In this document: positions 34,083 through 42,985 of the stretch, in pieces
Position numbering within the stretch: the first letter of the stretch is position 1
Layout of the letters: each line of letters opens with the position of its first letter
Source: Nonomuraea angiospora
GTDB taxonomy: Bacteria > Actinomycetota > Actinomycetes > Streptosporangiales > Streptosporangiaceae
NCBI RefSeq assembly: GCF_014873145.1
Contig: NZ_JADBEK010000001.1
Span: 744,001 to 808,000, forward strand
Direction: 5' to 3'
DNA length: 64,000 bases
Notes under the pieces: model-generated
The model's database searches: none
What the model was told of the DNA's origin: nothing
What the model saw: only the letters and a program-made list of their open reading frames with translations
Made by a program: the position numbers and the translations under genes

Positions 34083-35134
34083 CCACCGTGAAGACCGCGC
34101 CGCCCGTGCAGGCGCCGGGGGAGAGCCGGGTGCGGCGCGCGCTCTCCGCCCTCGGGGCCGCGCAGGCGTACATCGGCCTGGTGCTGGTCCTCGCCGTGGG
34201 GATCGCCACCAAGGGCGAGATGTTCCTGAACGAGACCAACCTCACCAACGCCATCGGCGCCTTCGCCTCCCGCGGCATCCTGGCGGTCGGCGTCACGCTG
34301 GTGATCCTGACCGGCGGCATCGACCTTTCCGTGGGCTCGCTGCTGGGCATCGCGTCGATGACGGCCGCGATGATGCTCGCCAAGTTCTCGCTGGAGCCGT
34401 GGCAGATCGTCCCGATCTGCATGGTGGTGGGAGCCCTCTTCGGGTTCCTGAACGGCGCCGGCACGGCCTGGCTGCGCATCCAGTCGTTCGTCATGACCCT
34501 GGCCATGCTCTCGGTCGTACGCGGGCTCGACCGGCAGGTCAGCGACAACGTCAGCGTCGGCACCCAGATCGCCGGGCCCGACGGGAAGCTGACGCCGCAG
34601 GCGGAGGCGTTCCAGCTGTTCGGCACGCCCGGGCACAACCTGTTCGATCGCATCTACTACCCGGTGCTGGCCTTCATCGTGGTCTGCGTGATCTTCCACC
34701 TGATCCTGACGAAGACCCGGTTCGGGCGGCACGTGTACGCGGTCGGCGGCAACCCCACCGCGGCCCGGCTGTCCGGCGTCAACGTCACGGCGGTCACGAT
34801 CGCGGTCTTCACGCTGTCCGGCATGCTGGCCGGCTTCGCCGGGCCGATCGACGCCGCCTACAGCGCCTCGGCCGACCCCCAGGCCGGGCAGTCGTTCGAG
34901 CTGGACGCCATCGCCGCCGCCGTCATCGGCGGGGCGTCGCTGGCGGGCGGCAAGGGCACCATCGCCGGCACGTTCGTCGGGGCGCTCATCCTGACGCTCC
35001 TGGACAACGTGCTCGGCCTCAACGCGGTCAGCGACAACTGGCAGCTCGTCATCAAGGGACTGATCGTCGTCGTGGCGGTCGTCCTGCAGCGTCCCGATCT
35101 CTTCAAGATCTTCCGAGGAGGGTCTCGATCATGA
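34079..35134 (+). CDS. Sugar ABC transporter permease (RbsC type)
   Basis: A 351-residue permease with about ten hydrophobic helices. Hallmarks of the RbsC/XylH family are visible: VGVTLVILTGGIDLSVGSLL and GGASLAGGKGTIAGTFVGAL. Its ATG overlaps the ATPase stop by four bases (ATGA) and its own stop overlaps the next gene the same way, so the three importer genes are translationally coupled. Confidence 0.97.
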   Translation: MTTVKTAPPVQAPGESRVRRALSALGAAQAYIGLVLVLAVGIATKGEMFLNETNLTNAIGAFASRGILAVGVTLVILTGGIDLSVGSLLGIASMTAAMMLAKFSLEPWQIVPICMVVGALFGFLNGAGTAWLRIQSFVMTLAMLSVVRGLDRQVSDNVSVGTQIAGPDGKLTPQAEAFQLFGTPGHNLFDRIYYPVLAFIVVCVIFHLILTKTRFGRHVYAVGGNPTAARLSGVNVTAVTIAVFTLSGMLAGFAGPIDAAYSASADPQAGQSFELDAIAAAVIGGASLAGGKGTIAGTFVGALILTLLDNVLGLNAVSDNWQLVIKGLIVVVAVVLQRPDLFKIFRGGSRS

Positions 35135-36102
35135 AGAAGACCATCACCATCGCGCTGTGCGCGCTCCTGGCCGCCGCGTGCGCGTCCAAGGCGCCCGCGC
35201 CGTCGGCGTCGTCAGGCGAGAAGAAGAAGTTCGTCGTCGGCTACTCGCAGTCGAACAACGCCGAGCCGTACCGGGCCCAGCTCAACCTGCAGCTGCAGCA
35301 CTTTTTGAAGAAATATCCGGACATCGAGTTGCTGCCGATCGCCGACGCCAAGCAGTCGAGCGCCACGCAGGTCTCCCAGGTCCAGAACTTCATCACCCAG
35401 AAGGTCGACGCGCTCATCGTCTCGCCCACCGAGCCCGCGCCGCTGACGGCGGCCGTGCAGCAGGCGTGCGACGCGAAGATCCCCGTGATCGTCCTCGACC
35501 GCACCGTGAACACCGACTGCTACACCGCCTTCATCGGGGGCGACAACGTGCTCATCGGCAGGAAGGCGGGGGAGGAGGCGGTCCGGCTGCTGCCGGACGG
35601 CGGCAACATCGTCGAGCTGCGCGGCATCATGTCCAACCAGCCGCAGATCGACCGCGACAAGGGCTTCCGCGAGGCCGTCGCGGCCAACCCCAAGATCAGG
35701 ATCATCGCCGACCGCGAGGGCAAGTGGCTGAAGGAGCAGGCCACCCCGATCATGCAGCAGTGGCTCGCCCAGCACCAGCAGATCGACCTCGTGTACGGGC
35801 ACAACGACCCGATGGCGCTGGGCGCGTACCTGGCGGCCCAGGCGGCGGGCAAGGCCGACAAGATCAAGTTCATCGGCATCGACGGCCTGGCCATCCCCGA
35901 CGGCGGCATCCGCGCGGTCCAGCTCGGCCAGCTCTCGGCCACGTTCATCTACCCGACGGGCGCGCAGGAGGCGGCCGACACCGTCAACAAGATCCTGCAC
36001 GGCCAGCCGGTCGAGAAGAAGCAGGTGCTCGGCACGACGCAGGTCACCAAGGACAACGCGGCCGAGCTCTACAAGCAGTTCGACCTGTCGGGGCAGAACT
36101 GA
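35131..36102 (+). CDS. Sugar-binding lipoprotein (RbsB type)
   Basis: A 323-residue periplasmic-binding-protein-like lipoprotein, lipobox LLAAACAS at the end of a short signal. The mature fold shows FVVGYSQSNNAEPYRAQLN, DALIVSPTEPAPLT and HNDPMALGAYLAAQAAG, typical of type I pentose-binding proteins. Strong Shine-Dalgarno CGAGGAGGG before ATG 35131. Predicted ligand is a pentofuranose such as D-arabinose or D-galactofuranose (inference from the operon). Confidence 0.96.
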   Translation: MKKTITIALCALLAAACASKAPAPSASSGEKKKFVVGYSQSNNAEPYRAQLNLQLQHFLKKYPDIELLPIADAKQSSATQVSQVQNFITQKVDALIVSPTEPAPLTAAVQQACDAKIPVIVLDRTVNTDCYTAFIGGDNVLIGRKAGEEAVRLLPDGGNIVELRGIMSNQPQIDRDKGFREAVAANPKIRIIADREGKWLKEQATPIMQQWLAQHQQIDLVYGHNDPMALGAYLAAQAAGKADKIKFIGIDGLAIPDGGIRAVQLGQLSATFIYPTGAQEAADTVNKILHGQPVEKKQVLGTTQVTKDNAAELYKQFDLSGQN

Positions 36103-37541
36103 TGTTCCTCGGAGTCGACATCGGCACCTCCAGCTCCAAGGGGGTGCTCGTGGCGCCGGACGGCACGGTCGTGGCGACGGCGGTCCGCGAGCACCGCACC
36201 GCCTCGCCACGGCCGGGCTGGTTCGAGCACTCGGCGCAGGACGTCTGGTGGGCCGACTTCACCTCGATCGTGGCGGAGCTGGCCCGCCCGGACGTCGCCG
36301 CCGTCGGGCTGAGCGGGATCGGGCCGTGCGTGCTGCCCTGCGCGCAGGACGGCACGCCGCTGCGGCCCGCGATCCTGTACGGGGTGGACACCCGGGCCAC
36401 CGCCGAGATCGCGGCGCAGACCTCCCGGTACGGCGCCTCCGCGATCCTGGAGCGGTGCGGGTCGCCGCTGACCTCCCAGGCGGTGGGGCCGAAGCTGGAG
36501 TGGCTGCGCACCCACGAGCCCGAGGTGTGGGCGCGGACGCGGCGGATCTTCATGGCGCACTCGTGGCTGGCGTACCGGCTGACCGGCGCGTACGTGCTCG
36601 ACCATCACGCGGCCAGCCAGTGCACGCCCCTGTACGACACCCGTACCCACGAGTGGATCGACGACTGGGACCTCTTCCCCGAGCTGGAGCTGCCCGCACT
36701 GGCGTGGAGCGGCGACGTCGTCGGCGCCGTGACGGAGGCGGCAGCCGCCACCACCGGGCTCCCGAAGGGGATCCCGGTGGTGGCCGGGACCATAGACGCG
36801 TGGGCGGAGGCACTGAGCGTCGGGGCGACCTCGCCGGGCGACGTCATGCTCATGTACGGGACGACGATGTTCCTGGTCGAGGTGCTGGCCTCGCGGGCCG
36901 TCTCGCCGCAATTGTGGGGGACCGTGGGGGTGTCGCCGGGGACGTACAACCTGGCGGCGGGGATGGCCACGTCGGGCGCGGTCACCGGATGGCTGCGCGA
37001 CCTGACCGGCGCCTCGTTCGAGTCGCTCACGGCCGAGGCCGCGGCGGTGGGGCGCGGGGCGGAGGGGCTGCTCATGCTGCCCTACTTCGCGGGAGAACGC
37101 ACGCCTCTCTTCGACCCGGACGCGCGCGGGACCCTCATCGGGCTGACGCTGCGGCACGGGCGCGGGCACCTGTACCGGGCCGCGCTGGAGGCGACCGCCT
37201 TCGGCGTGCTGCACAACCTGGAGGCCATGCGGGCCGCGGGCGGGTCGGCCAAGCGGCTGGTCGCGGTGGGCGGCGGCACGAAGGGCGGGCTGTGGACGCG
37301 GATCGTGTCCGACGTGCTCCAGCAGGAGCAGGTCCTGTCCACCCATACGGTGGGCGCCGCCTTCGGCGACGCCATGCTGGCGGCGCGGGCCTGCGGCGTC
37401 TCGGCCGCGGGCTGGAACCCGGTGGCCTCCGTCGTGGAGCCCGACCCGGCCGCCGCCGAGGACTACACCCGGCTGTACGGGCTCTACCGGGACCTGTACG
37501 ACTCCACCGCCCACATCGCCCACGAGCTCGCGACCCGTTAA
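36102..37541 (+). CDS. FGGY family carbohydrate kinase, probable D-ribulokinase
   Basis: A 479-residue sugar kinase. The phosphate-1 motif is GVDIGTSSSKGVLVAP at the N-terminus, the catalytic Asp is probably in AGTIDAWAEAL, and the adenosine-binding region is VAVGGGTKGGLWTRIVSDVL. It overlaps the binding-protein stop (TGATG), ending the operon isomerase - GH172 - importer - kinase. With a D-arabinose isomerase, phosphorylation of D-ribulose would give D-ribulose 5-phosphate for the pentose phosphate pathway. Xylulokinase- or fuculokinase-like activity cannot be excluded. Confidence 0.92.
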   Translation: MFLGVDIGTSSSKGVLVAPDGTVVATAVREHRTASPRPGWFEHSAQDVWWADFTSIVAELARPDVAAVGLSGIGPCVLPCAQDGTPLRPAILYGVDTRATAEIAAQTSRYGASAILERCGSPLTSQAVGPKLEWLRTHEPEVWARTRRIFMAHSWLAYRLTGAYVLDHHAASQCTPLYDTRTHEWIDDWDLFPELELPALAWSGDVVGAVTEAAAATTGLPKGIPVVAGTIDAWAEALSVGATSPGDVMLMYGTTMFLVEVLASRAVSPQLWGTVGVSPGTYNLAAGMATSGAVTGWLRDLTGASFESLTAEAAAVGRGAEGLLMLPYFAGERTPLFDPDARGTLIGLTLRHGRGHLYRAALEATAFGVLHNLEAMRAAGGSAKRLVAVGGGTKGGLWTRIVSDVLQQEQVLSTHTVGAAFGDAMLAARACGVSAAGWNPVASVVEPDPAAAEDYTRLYGLYRDLYDSTAHIAHELATR

Positions 37542-38515
37542 CGGGGGATGGAGCTCTCGCGGGGATGGAGCTCGGCGGGCAGGACGATCGTGGCGGGCTT
37601 GGCGGCCGGGGTGGCGATGCGGTCGACCAGCAGGCGGGCGGCCATGCGGCCCAGTTCGTACGTCGGCTGCGTCACCGTCGACGGCGACGGGTGCACCAGG
37701 TCCGCCCACGGGATCTCGTCGAAGCCGACCAGGCCGACCTGCCCGGGCACGTCCACCCCGCGCTCGGTCAGGCAGCGAAGCGCGCCCACCGTCATGAGGT
37801 TGTTGGCCACGAAGACCGCGTCGGGAGGCTCGGGAGAGGACAGCAGTGCGGCCATGGCGTCGTAACCCCCCTGTTCGCGGAAGTCCGCGCGGACGATCAC
37901 GGGATCACCGGGCAGCGCCGCCGTGTAGCCGCGCAGGCGCAGGTCGGCGGTGCTCACGCCCTCGGGCCCCGCGATGCACGCGATCCGCCGGTATCCGGCC
38001 GCGAGCAGGTGCTCGGTGGCCGTGCGCGCGCCTCCCTCGTTGTCGACCACCACCGTGTCCACGGCGCCCCGGGGCAGCTCCCGGTCGACGGCGACGACGG
38101 GCACGGGCGAGTCGATGAGCGTCTTGGCCGCCTTGACGCTGCCCGAGGAGGAGATGATGACGCCGGCCATCTGCTCGCTCAGCGCCGCCGCGACGTAGGT
38201 CTCCTCCTTGGCCGGGTCTTCGTCGCTGTTGCACAGCACGACCGAGTAGCCCTCCTGCTGCGCGACGTCCTCGACGCCGCGCACCATGGCGGTGAAGAAC
38301 GGGTTGCCGATGTCGGAGATGATCACGGCCCAGAGCGTCGTGCGGCTGCGCCGCAGGTTGCGCGCGACCGCGTTGGGGCGGTAGCCGAGCTCGCGGACCG
38401 CCGTGAGCACCCGGGCGACCATGGCGGGGTCGACGGTCTGGGCGCCGTTGAGCACGCGGGAGACGGTGGCGGCGGACACGCCGGCCTCCCGTGCGACATC
38501 GTAGATAGTGGGCAT
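37538..38515 (-). CDS. LacI family regulator of the second importer operon
   Basis: A 325-residue LacI repressor, ATG 38515. HTH is IYDVAREAGVSAATVSRVLN and the hinge GYRPNAVARNLRRS, both nearly the same as in the LacI at 22536-23537, with a similar sensor domain (SVVLCNSDEDPAKEE, HPRESSIPR end). It is convergent with the kinase gene, sharing a 4-base TTAA that supplies both stop codons. It probably represses from the AATCGATT sites at 28726/28741 and 38730. Confidence 0.94.
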   Translation of the reverse strand: MPTIYDVAREAGVSAATVSRVLNGAQTVDPAMVARVLTAVRELGYRPNAVARNLRRSRTTLWAVIISDIGNPFFTAMVRGVEDVAQQEGYSVVLCNSDEDPAKEETYVAAALSEQMAGVIISSSGSVKAAKTLIDSPVPVVAVDRELPRGAVDTVVVDNEGGARTATEHLLAAGYRRIACIAGPEGVSTADLRLRGYTAALPGDPVIVRADFREQGGYDAMAALLSSPEPPDAVFVANNLMTVGALRCLTERGVDVPGQVGLVGFDEIPWADLVHPSPSTVTQPTYELGRMAARLLVDRIATPAAKPATIVLPAELHPRESSIPR

Positions 38516-38691
38516 CGCACCAAGTTTCTACCATCGCGGAGCCCCGCGCCCCTCCTCGCCGCGGGTTGGGGCTGAGGTCCTGGTCCAGGAATCGCTTTCC
38601 GATCATGATCATACCTCCTCATTTCCTGAAAAATTGAAATGTGCTGATTTACCTGGGCAAATGCTCGACAGAAATCCTGACAAATCAGGGC

Positions 38692-38737
38692 TTGACGGCT
38701 GTCAGGTCGCGATTATACGTTCATCCAGAAATCGATT
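38692..38737 (+). promoter_or_regulatory. Promoter and LacI operator of the secreted arabinanase-like gene
   Basis: TTGACG (38692-38697), 16 bases, TATACG (38714-38719), then operator core AATCGATT at 38730-38737 in CAGAAATCGATTACT. It drives the gene at 38822 and possibly the four hydrolase genes after it. The second LacI starts in the opposite direction at 38515. Confidence 0.65.
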
Positions 38738-38821
38738 ACTCAGCTCTCTTCTCCCTTCACCCCCACTTCACGGCCTCCTGCCTGCCACGCGCGCAGGAGG
38801 CCCGCACCGCCAGGAGAAGTC

Positions 38822-41422
38822 ATGTTCTCGATCGTTCGACGATGCTTGGGTGCGAGCCTGGCCACGCTGCTCATGATGACCATCGCGGCCGTCCCGGCGG
38901 CCACGGCCGCCGCCTCGCCGCCGCCCAGCCCGTTCTTCTCGACCGTGCGGATCGACTCCGCCGCGACGGTCGGCGCGCCCGCCGCGGGCGACAACCGCAA
39001 CCACGGCGACCTCTGGCCGAACTGCTGGTCCGACGACGACAACGTCTACACCGCCTACGGTGACGGCATCGGGTTCGCGGGCGCGTACAGCGACATCGGC
39101 GTGGCCCGCATCTCGGGCATGCCCGGCAATCTGACCGGCGCGCAGCTGCCGATCGGCGACAACGTCGGCCAGGTGTGGACGGCGAACCACACGCGCAAGC
39201 CCACCGGTATGGCCTGCGTGGGCGGCACGCTCTACCTGGCCGTGCAGGACCTGGCGTTCGACTTCGACGACGCCCCGGCGGCGACGATCGCGAAGTCGAC
39301 CGACCACGGCAGGACGTGGACGTGGGACCGGTCGGGGCCGATGTTCGGCAACGGGGTGTTCACCACGATCATGTTCCTGGACTACGGCAAGGCGTACGGC
39401 AACGCCCCCGACGGCTACGTCTACGCCTACGGCCTCGACCACAACTGGCGCGACTCCTTCGCGAACCGGGTGCCCGACCCGGTGGACCTGTGGCTGGCCC
39501 GGGTGCCCAAGGACCAGGTGCAGAACCGGTCGGCCTGGGAGTTCGTCAGCGGCTTCACCGCCTCCGGCACGCCCACCTGGTCCGCGGACATCGGCCGGCG
39601 GGTCGCGGTCATGCACGATGACCGGCGCATCTACCAGGACGTCTACACCGCCAACCGGGCGAAGAACCTGACCGTGCTCAGCCAGGGCGGCGTGGTGTAC
39701 AACAAGCCGCTCAACCGCTACCTCTACACGTCCTGGACGGAGTACACCTTCGAGTTCTACGAGTCGCCCACGCCGTGGGGCCCGTGGAAGCACTTCTCCG
39801 GCAAGGACTTCGGCGGCTACCCGTGGACCACGACCAAGCACGGCGGCTACGCCACCACGATCCCGTCCAAGTACATCAGCGCCGACGGCAAGTCGATGTG
39901 GCTGCAGTCGAACGTCTGCCCGTGCGGCGGCGGCTTCCCGGAAGGGCAGCACTGGGCGTACACGTTCTCGCTGCGCAAGATGCGCCTGGAACCGCACGTG
40001 GACACCACCCCGGCCAACACGCCCGACGGCGCCAGGAACCTGGCCCGCGAGCCGGGCACGACCGGCGTCGAGCGGGTGGCGCATTTCGGCAACGTCGGCT
40101 TCTACAACGACGGCGACAAGGCGCGGAGCGAGGACGACTGGAACGACGAGCGCAAGGGCGCGAGCTGGTGGGGTTACACCTGGCCGCGCGAATACCTGAT
40201 GAACAAGGTCGCCTTCACCAGCGGGCAGATCTTCGGCGACGGCGGCTGGTTCGCGGGCGACCTGCGGGTGCAGGTCCGCAGGAACCACGAATGGGTGAAC
40301 GTCACCGGACTGCGCATCACGCCTGACTACCCGTACGACAACACGGCGGGCCCGAACCGCACCTACGAGCTGGGCTTCAACCCGGTGGGCGGCGACGGCG
40401 TGCGCGTCATCGGCGCCCCGGGCGGCACCCGCACCTTCACCTCCATCGCCGAACTGGAGGTGTACTACACGGGCACCAGCGGGACCATGTTCGGCGGCTC
40501 GCCGGCGGACTTCACCGGTGACGGCAAGGACGACATCGTGGCCTTCACCCACGGGACGAGCGCGGACGTGTGGGCCGCCGCCTCGACCGGCACGGGCTTC
40601 GGGGCGTCCACCAAGTGGCACGACTTCTTCGCCCCGAACGGTGAGATCCCCTACACCGGCGATTTCACCGGCGACGGGAAAGCCGACATCGTCACCTTCA
40701 CCCAAGGGACCACCGGCGACGTGTACGTGGCGCCGTCCACCGGCAACGGCTTCGGGCCGGGCGTGAAATGGCAGGAATGGTTCGCCCCGAGTGGTGAGAT
40801 CCCGGCGGTGGGCGATTTCGACGGCGACGGCAAGGACGACATCGCCACCTTCACCCGCGGCGCCGACGCGGACGTCTACGTGGCGTTGTCCAGCGGCACA
40901 GGCTTCGGCGCAGGCCAGAAATGGCATGACTTCTTCGGCCTGAACGGAGAGTTCCCGGCCGTCGGCGACGTCAACGGCGACGGCAAGGACGACATCATCG
41001 TCTTCACCCAGGGCTCCACGGCGGACGTGTACGTGGCCATGTCCACCGGCCACGGCTTCGGCCCCGCGACCAAGGTGGCCGACAGTTTCGCACCCGGCGC
41101 GGACCAGCCCCGCGTGGGCGACTTCGACGGCGACGGCAAGGACGACATCGCCGCCTTCACCAACGACCCCGCCGCCGACGTCACCGTGGCCCTGTCGGAC
41201 GGCGCCGGATTCAAGGCCGCCACGAAATGGCACGACGACTTCGCGCCGGCAGGTGAGTTCCCGTACGCCGGCGACTACGACGGCGACGGCAAGGACGACA
41301 TCGTCTCCTTCACCCACACGCCGTCCGCCGACGTGCGCGTGAGCCTGTCGACCGGCACCTCCTTCGCCGGCGGCGGCAAGTGGCACGACTTCTTCGGCCT
41401 GCCCGGCGAGACGACTCTCTGA
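38822..41422 (+). CDS. Secreted DUF4185-like (GH183-type) beta-propeller enzyme with F5/8-C and FG-GAP domains
   Basis: An 866-residue exported protein. Signal peptide 1-30. Residues about 40-400 look like a five-bladed propeller of the DUF4185 type: DLWPNCWSDDDNVYTAYGDG, MACVGGTLYLAVQDL and SWTEYTFEFYESPTPWGPW. DUF4185 enzymes are endo-D-arabinanases (GH183). Residues about 403-555 resemble a discoidin/F5-8C carbohydrate-binding domain. The last 310 residues are six FG-GAP repeats with DxDGDGKDD calcium loops. It follows a LacI-operated promoter next to GH172 genes. The DUF4185 assignment is from recalled motifs and needs a profile search. Confidence 0.7.
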   Translation: MFSIVRRCLGASLATLLMMTIAAVPAATAAASPPPSPFFSTVRIDSAATVGAPAAGDNRNHGDLWPNCWSDDDNVYTAYGDGIGFAGAYSDIGVARISGMPGNLTGAQLPIGDNVGQVWTANHTRKPTGMACVGGTLYLAVQDLAFDFDDAPAATIAKSTDHGRTWTWDRSGPMFGNGVFTTIMFLDYGKAYGNAPDGYVYAYGLDHNWRDSFANRVPDPVDLWLARVPKDQVQNRSAWEFVSGFTASGTPTWSADIGRRVAVMHDDRRIYQDVYTANRAKNLTVLSQGGVVYNKPLNRYLYTSWTEYTFEFYESPTPWGPWKHFSGKDFGGYPWTTTKHGGYATTIPSKYISADGKSMWLQSNVCPCGGGFPEGQHWAYTFSLRKMRLEPHVDTTPANTPDGARNLAREPGTTGVERVAHFGNVGFYNDGDKARSEDDWNDERKGASWWGYTWPREYLMNKVAFTSGQIFGDGGWFAGDLRVQVRRNHEWVNVTGLRITPDYPYDNTAGPNRTYELGFNPVGGDGVRVIGAPGGTRTFTSIAELEVYYTGTSGTMFGGSPADFTGDGKDDIVAFTHGTSADVWAAASTGTGFGASTKWHDFFAPNGEIPYTGDFTGDGKADIVTFTQGTTGDVYVAPSTGNGFGPGVKWQEWFAPSGEIPAVGDFDGDGKDDIATFTRGADADVYVALSSGTGFGAGQKWHDFFGLNGEFPAVGDVNGDGKDDIIVFTQGSTADVYVAMSTGHGFGPATKVADSFAPGADQPRVGDFDGDGKDDIAAFTNDPAADVTVALSDGAGFKAATKWHDDFAPAGEFPYAGDYDGDGKDDIVSFTHTPSADVRVSLSTGTSFAGGGKWHDFFGLPGETTL

Positions 41423-41499
41423 CCCGGTAATCCTCCGCGCGGCACGGCAACCCCTCGCGCCGCGCTGCCGCGTCACGCCTCCAGACAGGAGAGAACCAC

Positions 41500-42972
41500 G
41501 TGAGAAGCAGGATCCTGTTATCGGTGACGGCCCTGTCGGCCGGCGTCCTCCTCATCCCGCCCGCCCCGGCCGCCGCGGCCGGGCCCCGCCCCGACTTCCG
41601 CGCCCCGTGGCCGTGCGGCCAGGTGCGGGACTACTACCACCACTCCGGCGAGGTCGCCAACGCCATCGACTTCAACATCGCCGGCTCCGGCGACCTCGGC
41701 ACCCCCGCCCTGGCCTCGGCGCCCGGCACGGTGATCGAGACGGTCACCGGCCACCCCGGCTACGGCAACTACGTCCGCGTCGACCACGGCGGCAGCTGGA
41801 CGAGCCTCGTCGCGCACCTGGACCGGATCACGGCCGCCAGGGGCCGGTGGGTGGACTACGGCGCCGAACTCGGCAAGGTCGGCAGCACCGGCAACTCCAC
41901 CGGCCCGCACCTGCACTACGAGCAGGAGGCCGACGGCGGCAACCAGCCGATCGTCATCGACGGCGTGGCTCTCCGCTACAGCGAAGCCGCGGCCAAGCAC
42001 ACCAGCGGCAACTGCGGTGGCGGCGGCCCGCTCCTGGGCGGCTCTCCGGCGGACTTCGACGGTGACGGCAAGGACGACATCGTGACCTTCACGCACGGCG
42101 CGAACGCCGACGTCTACGTGGCGAAGTCGACCGGCACCGCCTTCGACGGGACGTCGGTGAAATGGCACGACTACTTCGCGCTGAGCGGCGAGGTCCCGCT
42201 GACCGGGGATTTCACCGGCGACGGCAAGGACGACATCGTCACGTTCACCCAGGGATCCAGCGCCGATGTGTACGTGGCGCCGTCCACCGGCACGGGCTTC
42301 GGCGCCGCCGCGAAATGGCACGACTTCTTCGCGCCGAGCGGGGAGATTCCCGCGGTCGGCGACTTCGACGGTGACGGCAAGGACGATATCGCCACGTTCA
42401 CCCGTGGCACGGCCAACGACGTGTACGTGGCGCTGTCGACCGGGACCGGTTTCGGCGCGGGCGTGAAATGGCACGACTGGTTCGCGCTCAACGGCGAGTT
42501 CCCGGCCGTCGGCGATGTCGACGGCGACGGCAAGGACGACCTGATCGTCTTCACCCAGGGTTCGACGAATGACGTGTACGTGGCGCTGTCCACCGGGACC
42601 GGCTTCGGCCCCGCCGCCAAGGTGCACGACAATTTCGCGCTCGCGGGTGAGCAGCCGCGGGTCGCGGACGTCAACGGCGATGGCAAGGACGACATCGTCA
42701 CGTTCACCAACAACGGCCTCGGTGATGTGTGGGTCGCCGTTTCCGACGGCCGGGGCTTCGGCCCGGGCGTGAAGTGGAACGACTGGTTCGCTCCGAACGG
42801 CGAGTTCCCCTACACCGGTGATTTCGACGGCGATGGCAGGGACGACATCGTCACGTTCACCAAGGGCGCCACGAACGACGTCTTCGTCGGCCTGTCGAAC
42901 GGAACATCGGCCTTCGGCGCCGGCGTCAAGTGGCACGACTTCTTCGGCCTCGACGGCGAAACCACCCTCTGA
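41500..42972 (+). CDS. Secreted M23 peptidase with FG-GAP repeats; TTA codon in signal peptide
   Basis: A 490-residue exported peptidoglycan endopeptidase (GTG 41500). After the signal peptide, the M23 domain spans about 35-150: zinc ligands in [14 protein letters not shown] and GPHLHYE. M23 enzymes cut peptide crosslinks of peptidoglycan. Residues about 180-490 are six FG-GAP repeats nearly identical to those of the next two proteins. Codon 7 is TTA (41518-41520), so translation should depend on the bldA leucyl-tRNA and therefore on developmental stage. Confidence 0.9.
   Translation: MRSRILLSVTALSAGVLLIPPAPAAAAGPRPDFRAPWPCGQVRDYYHHSGEVANAIDFNIAGSGDLGTPALASAPGTVIETVTGHPGYGNYVRVDHGGSWTSLVAHLDRITAARGRWVDYGAELGKVGSTGNSTGPHLHYEQEADGGNQPIVIDGVALRYSEAAAKHTSGNCGGGGPLLGGSPADFDGDGKDDIVTFTHGANADVYVAKSTGTAFDGTSVKWHDYFALSGEVPLTGDFTGDGKDDIVTFTQGSSADVYVAPSTGTGFGAAAKWHDFFAPSGEIPAVGDFDGDGKDDIATFTRGTANDVYVALSTGTGFGAGVKWHDWFALNGEFPAVGDVDGDGKDDLIVFTQGSTNDVYVALSTGTGFGPAAKVHDNFALAGEQPRVADVNGDGKDDIVTFTNNGLGDVWVAVSDGRGFGPGVKWNDWFAPNGEFPYTGDFDGDGRDDIVTFTKGATNDVFVGLSNGTSAFGAGVKWHDFFGLDGETTL
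42016..42190 (+). repeat. Near-identical DNA block shared with 45550-45724
   Basis: The linker and first FG-GAP repeat of the M23 gene (from GGTGGCGGCGGCCCGCTCCT) match the amidase gene at 45550-45724 almost base for base, including the Gly-rich linker. This implies recent duplication or gene conversion. Confidence 0.85.
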
Positions 42973-42985
42973 TCCAGGAGACATC

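Noticed and set aside
38768..41476. A 902-codon minus-strand frame with repeated VV-LAV-AVEI patterns
   Set aside because: It mirrors the FG-GAP repeats of the plus-strand gene; the repeats make a regular antisense pattern. The plus strand has signal peptide, domains and start signals. The same holds for antisense frames over 41518-49760.
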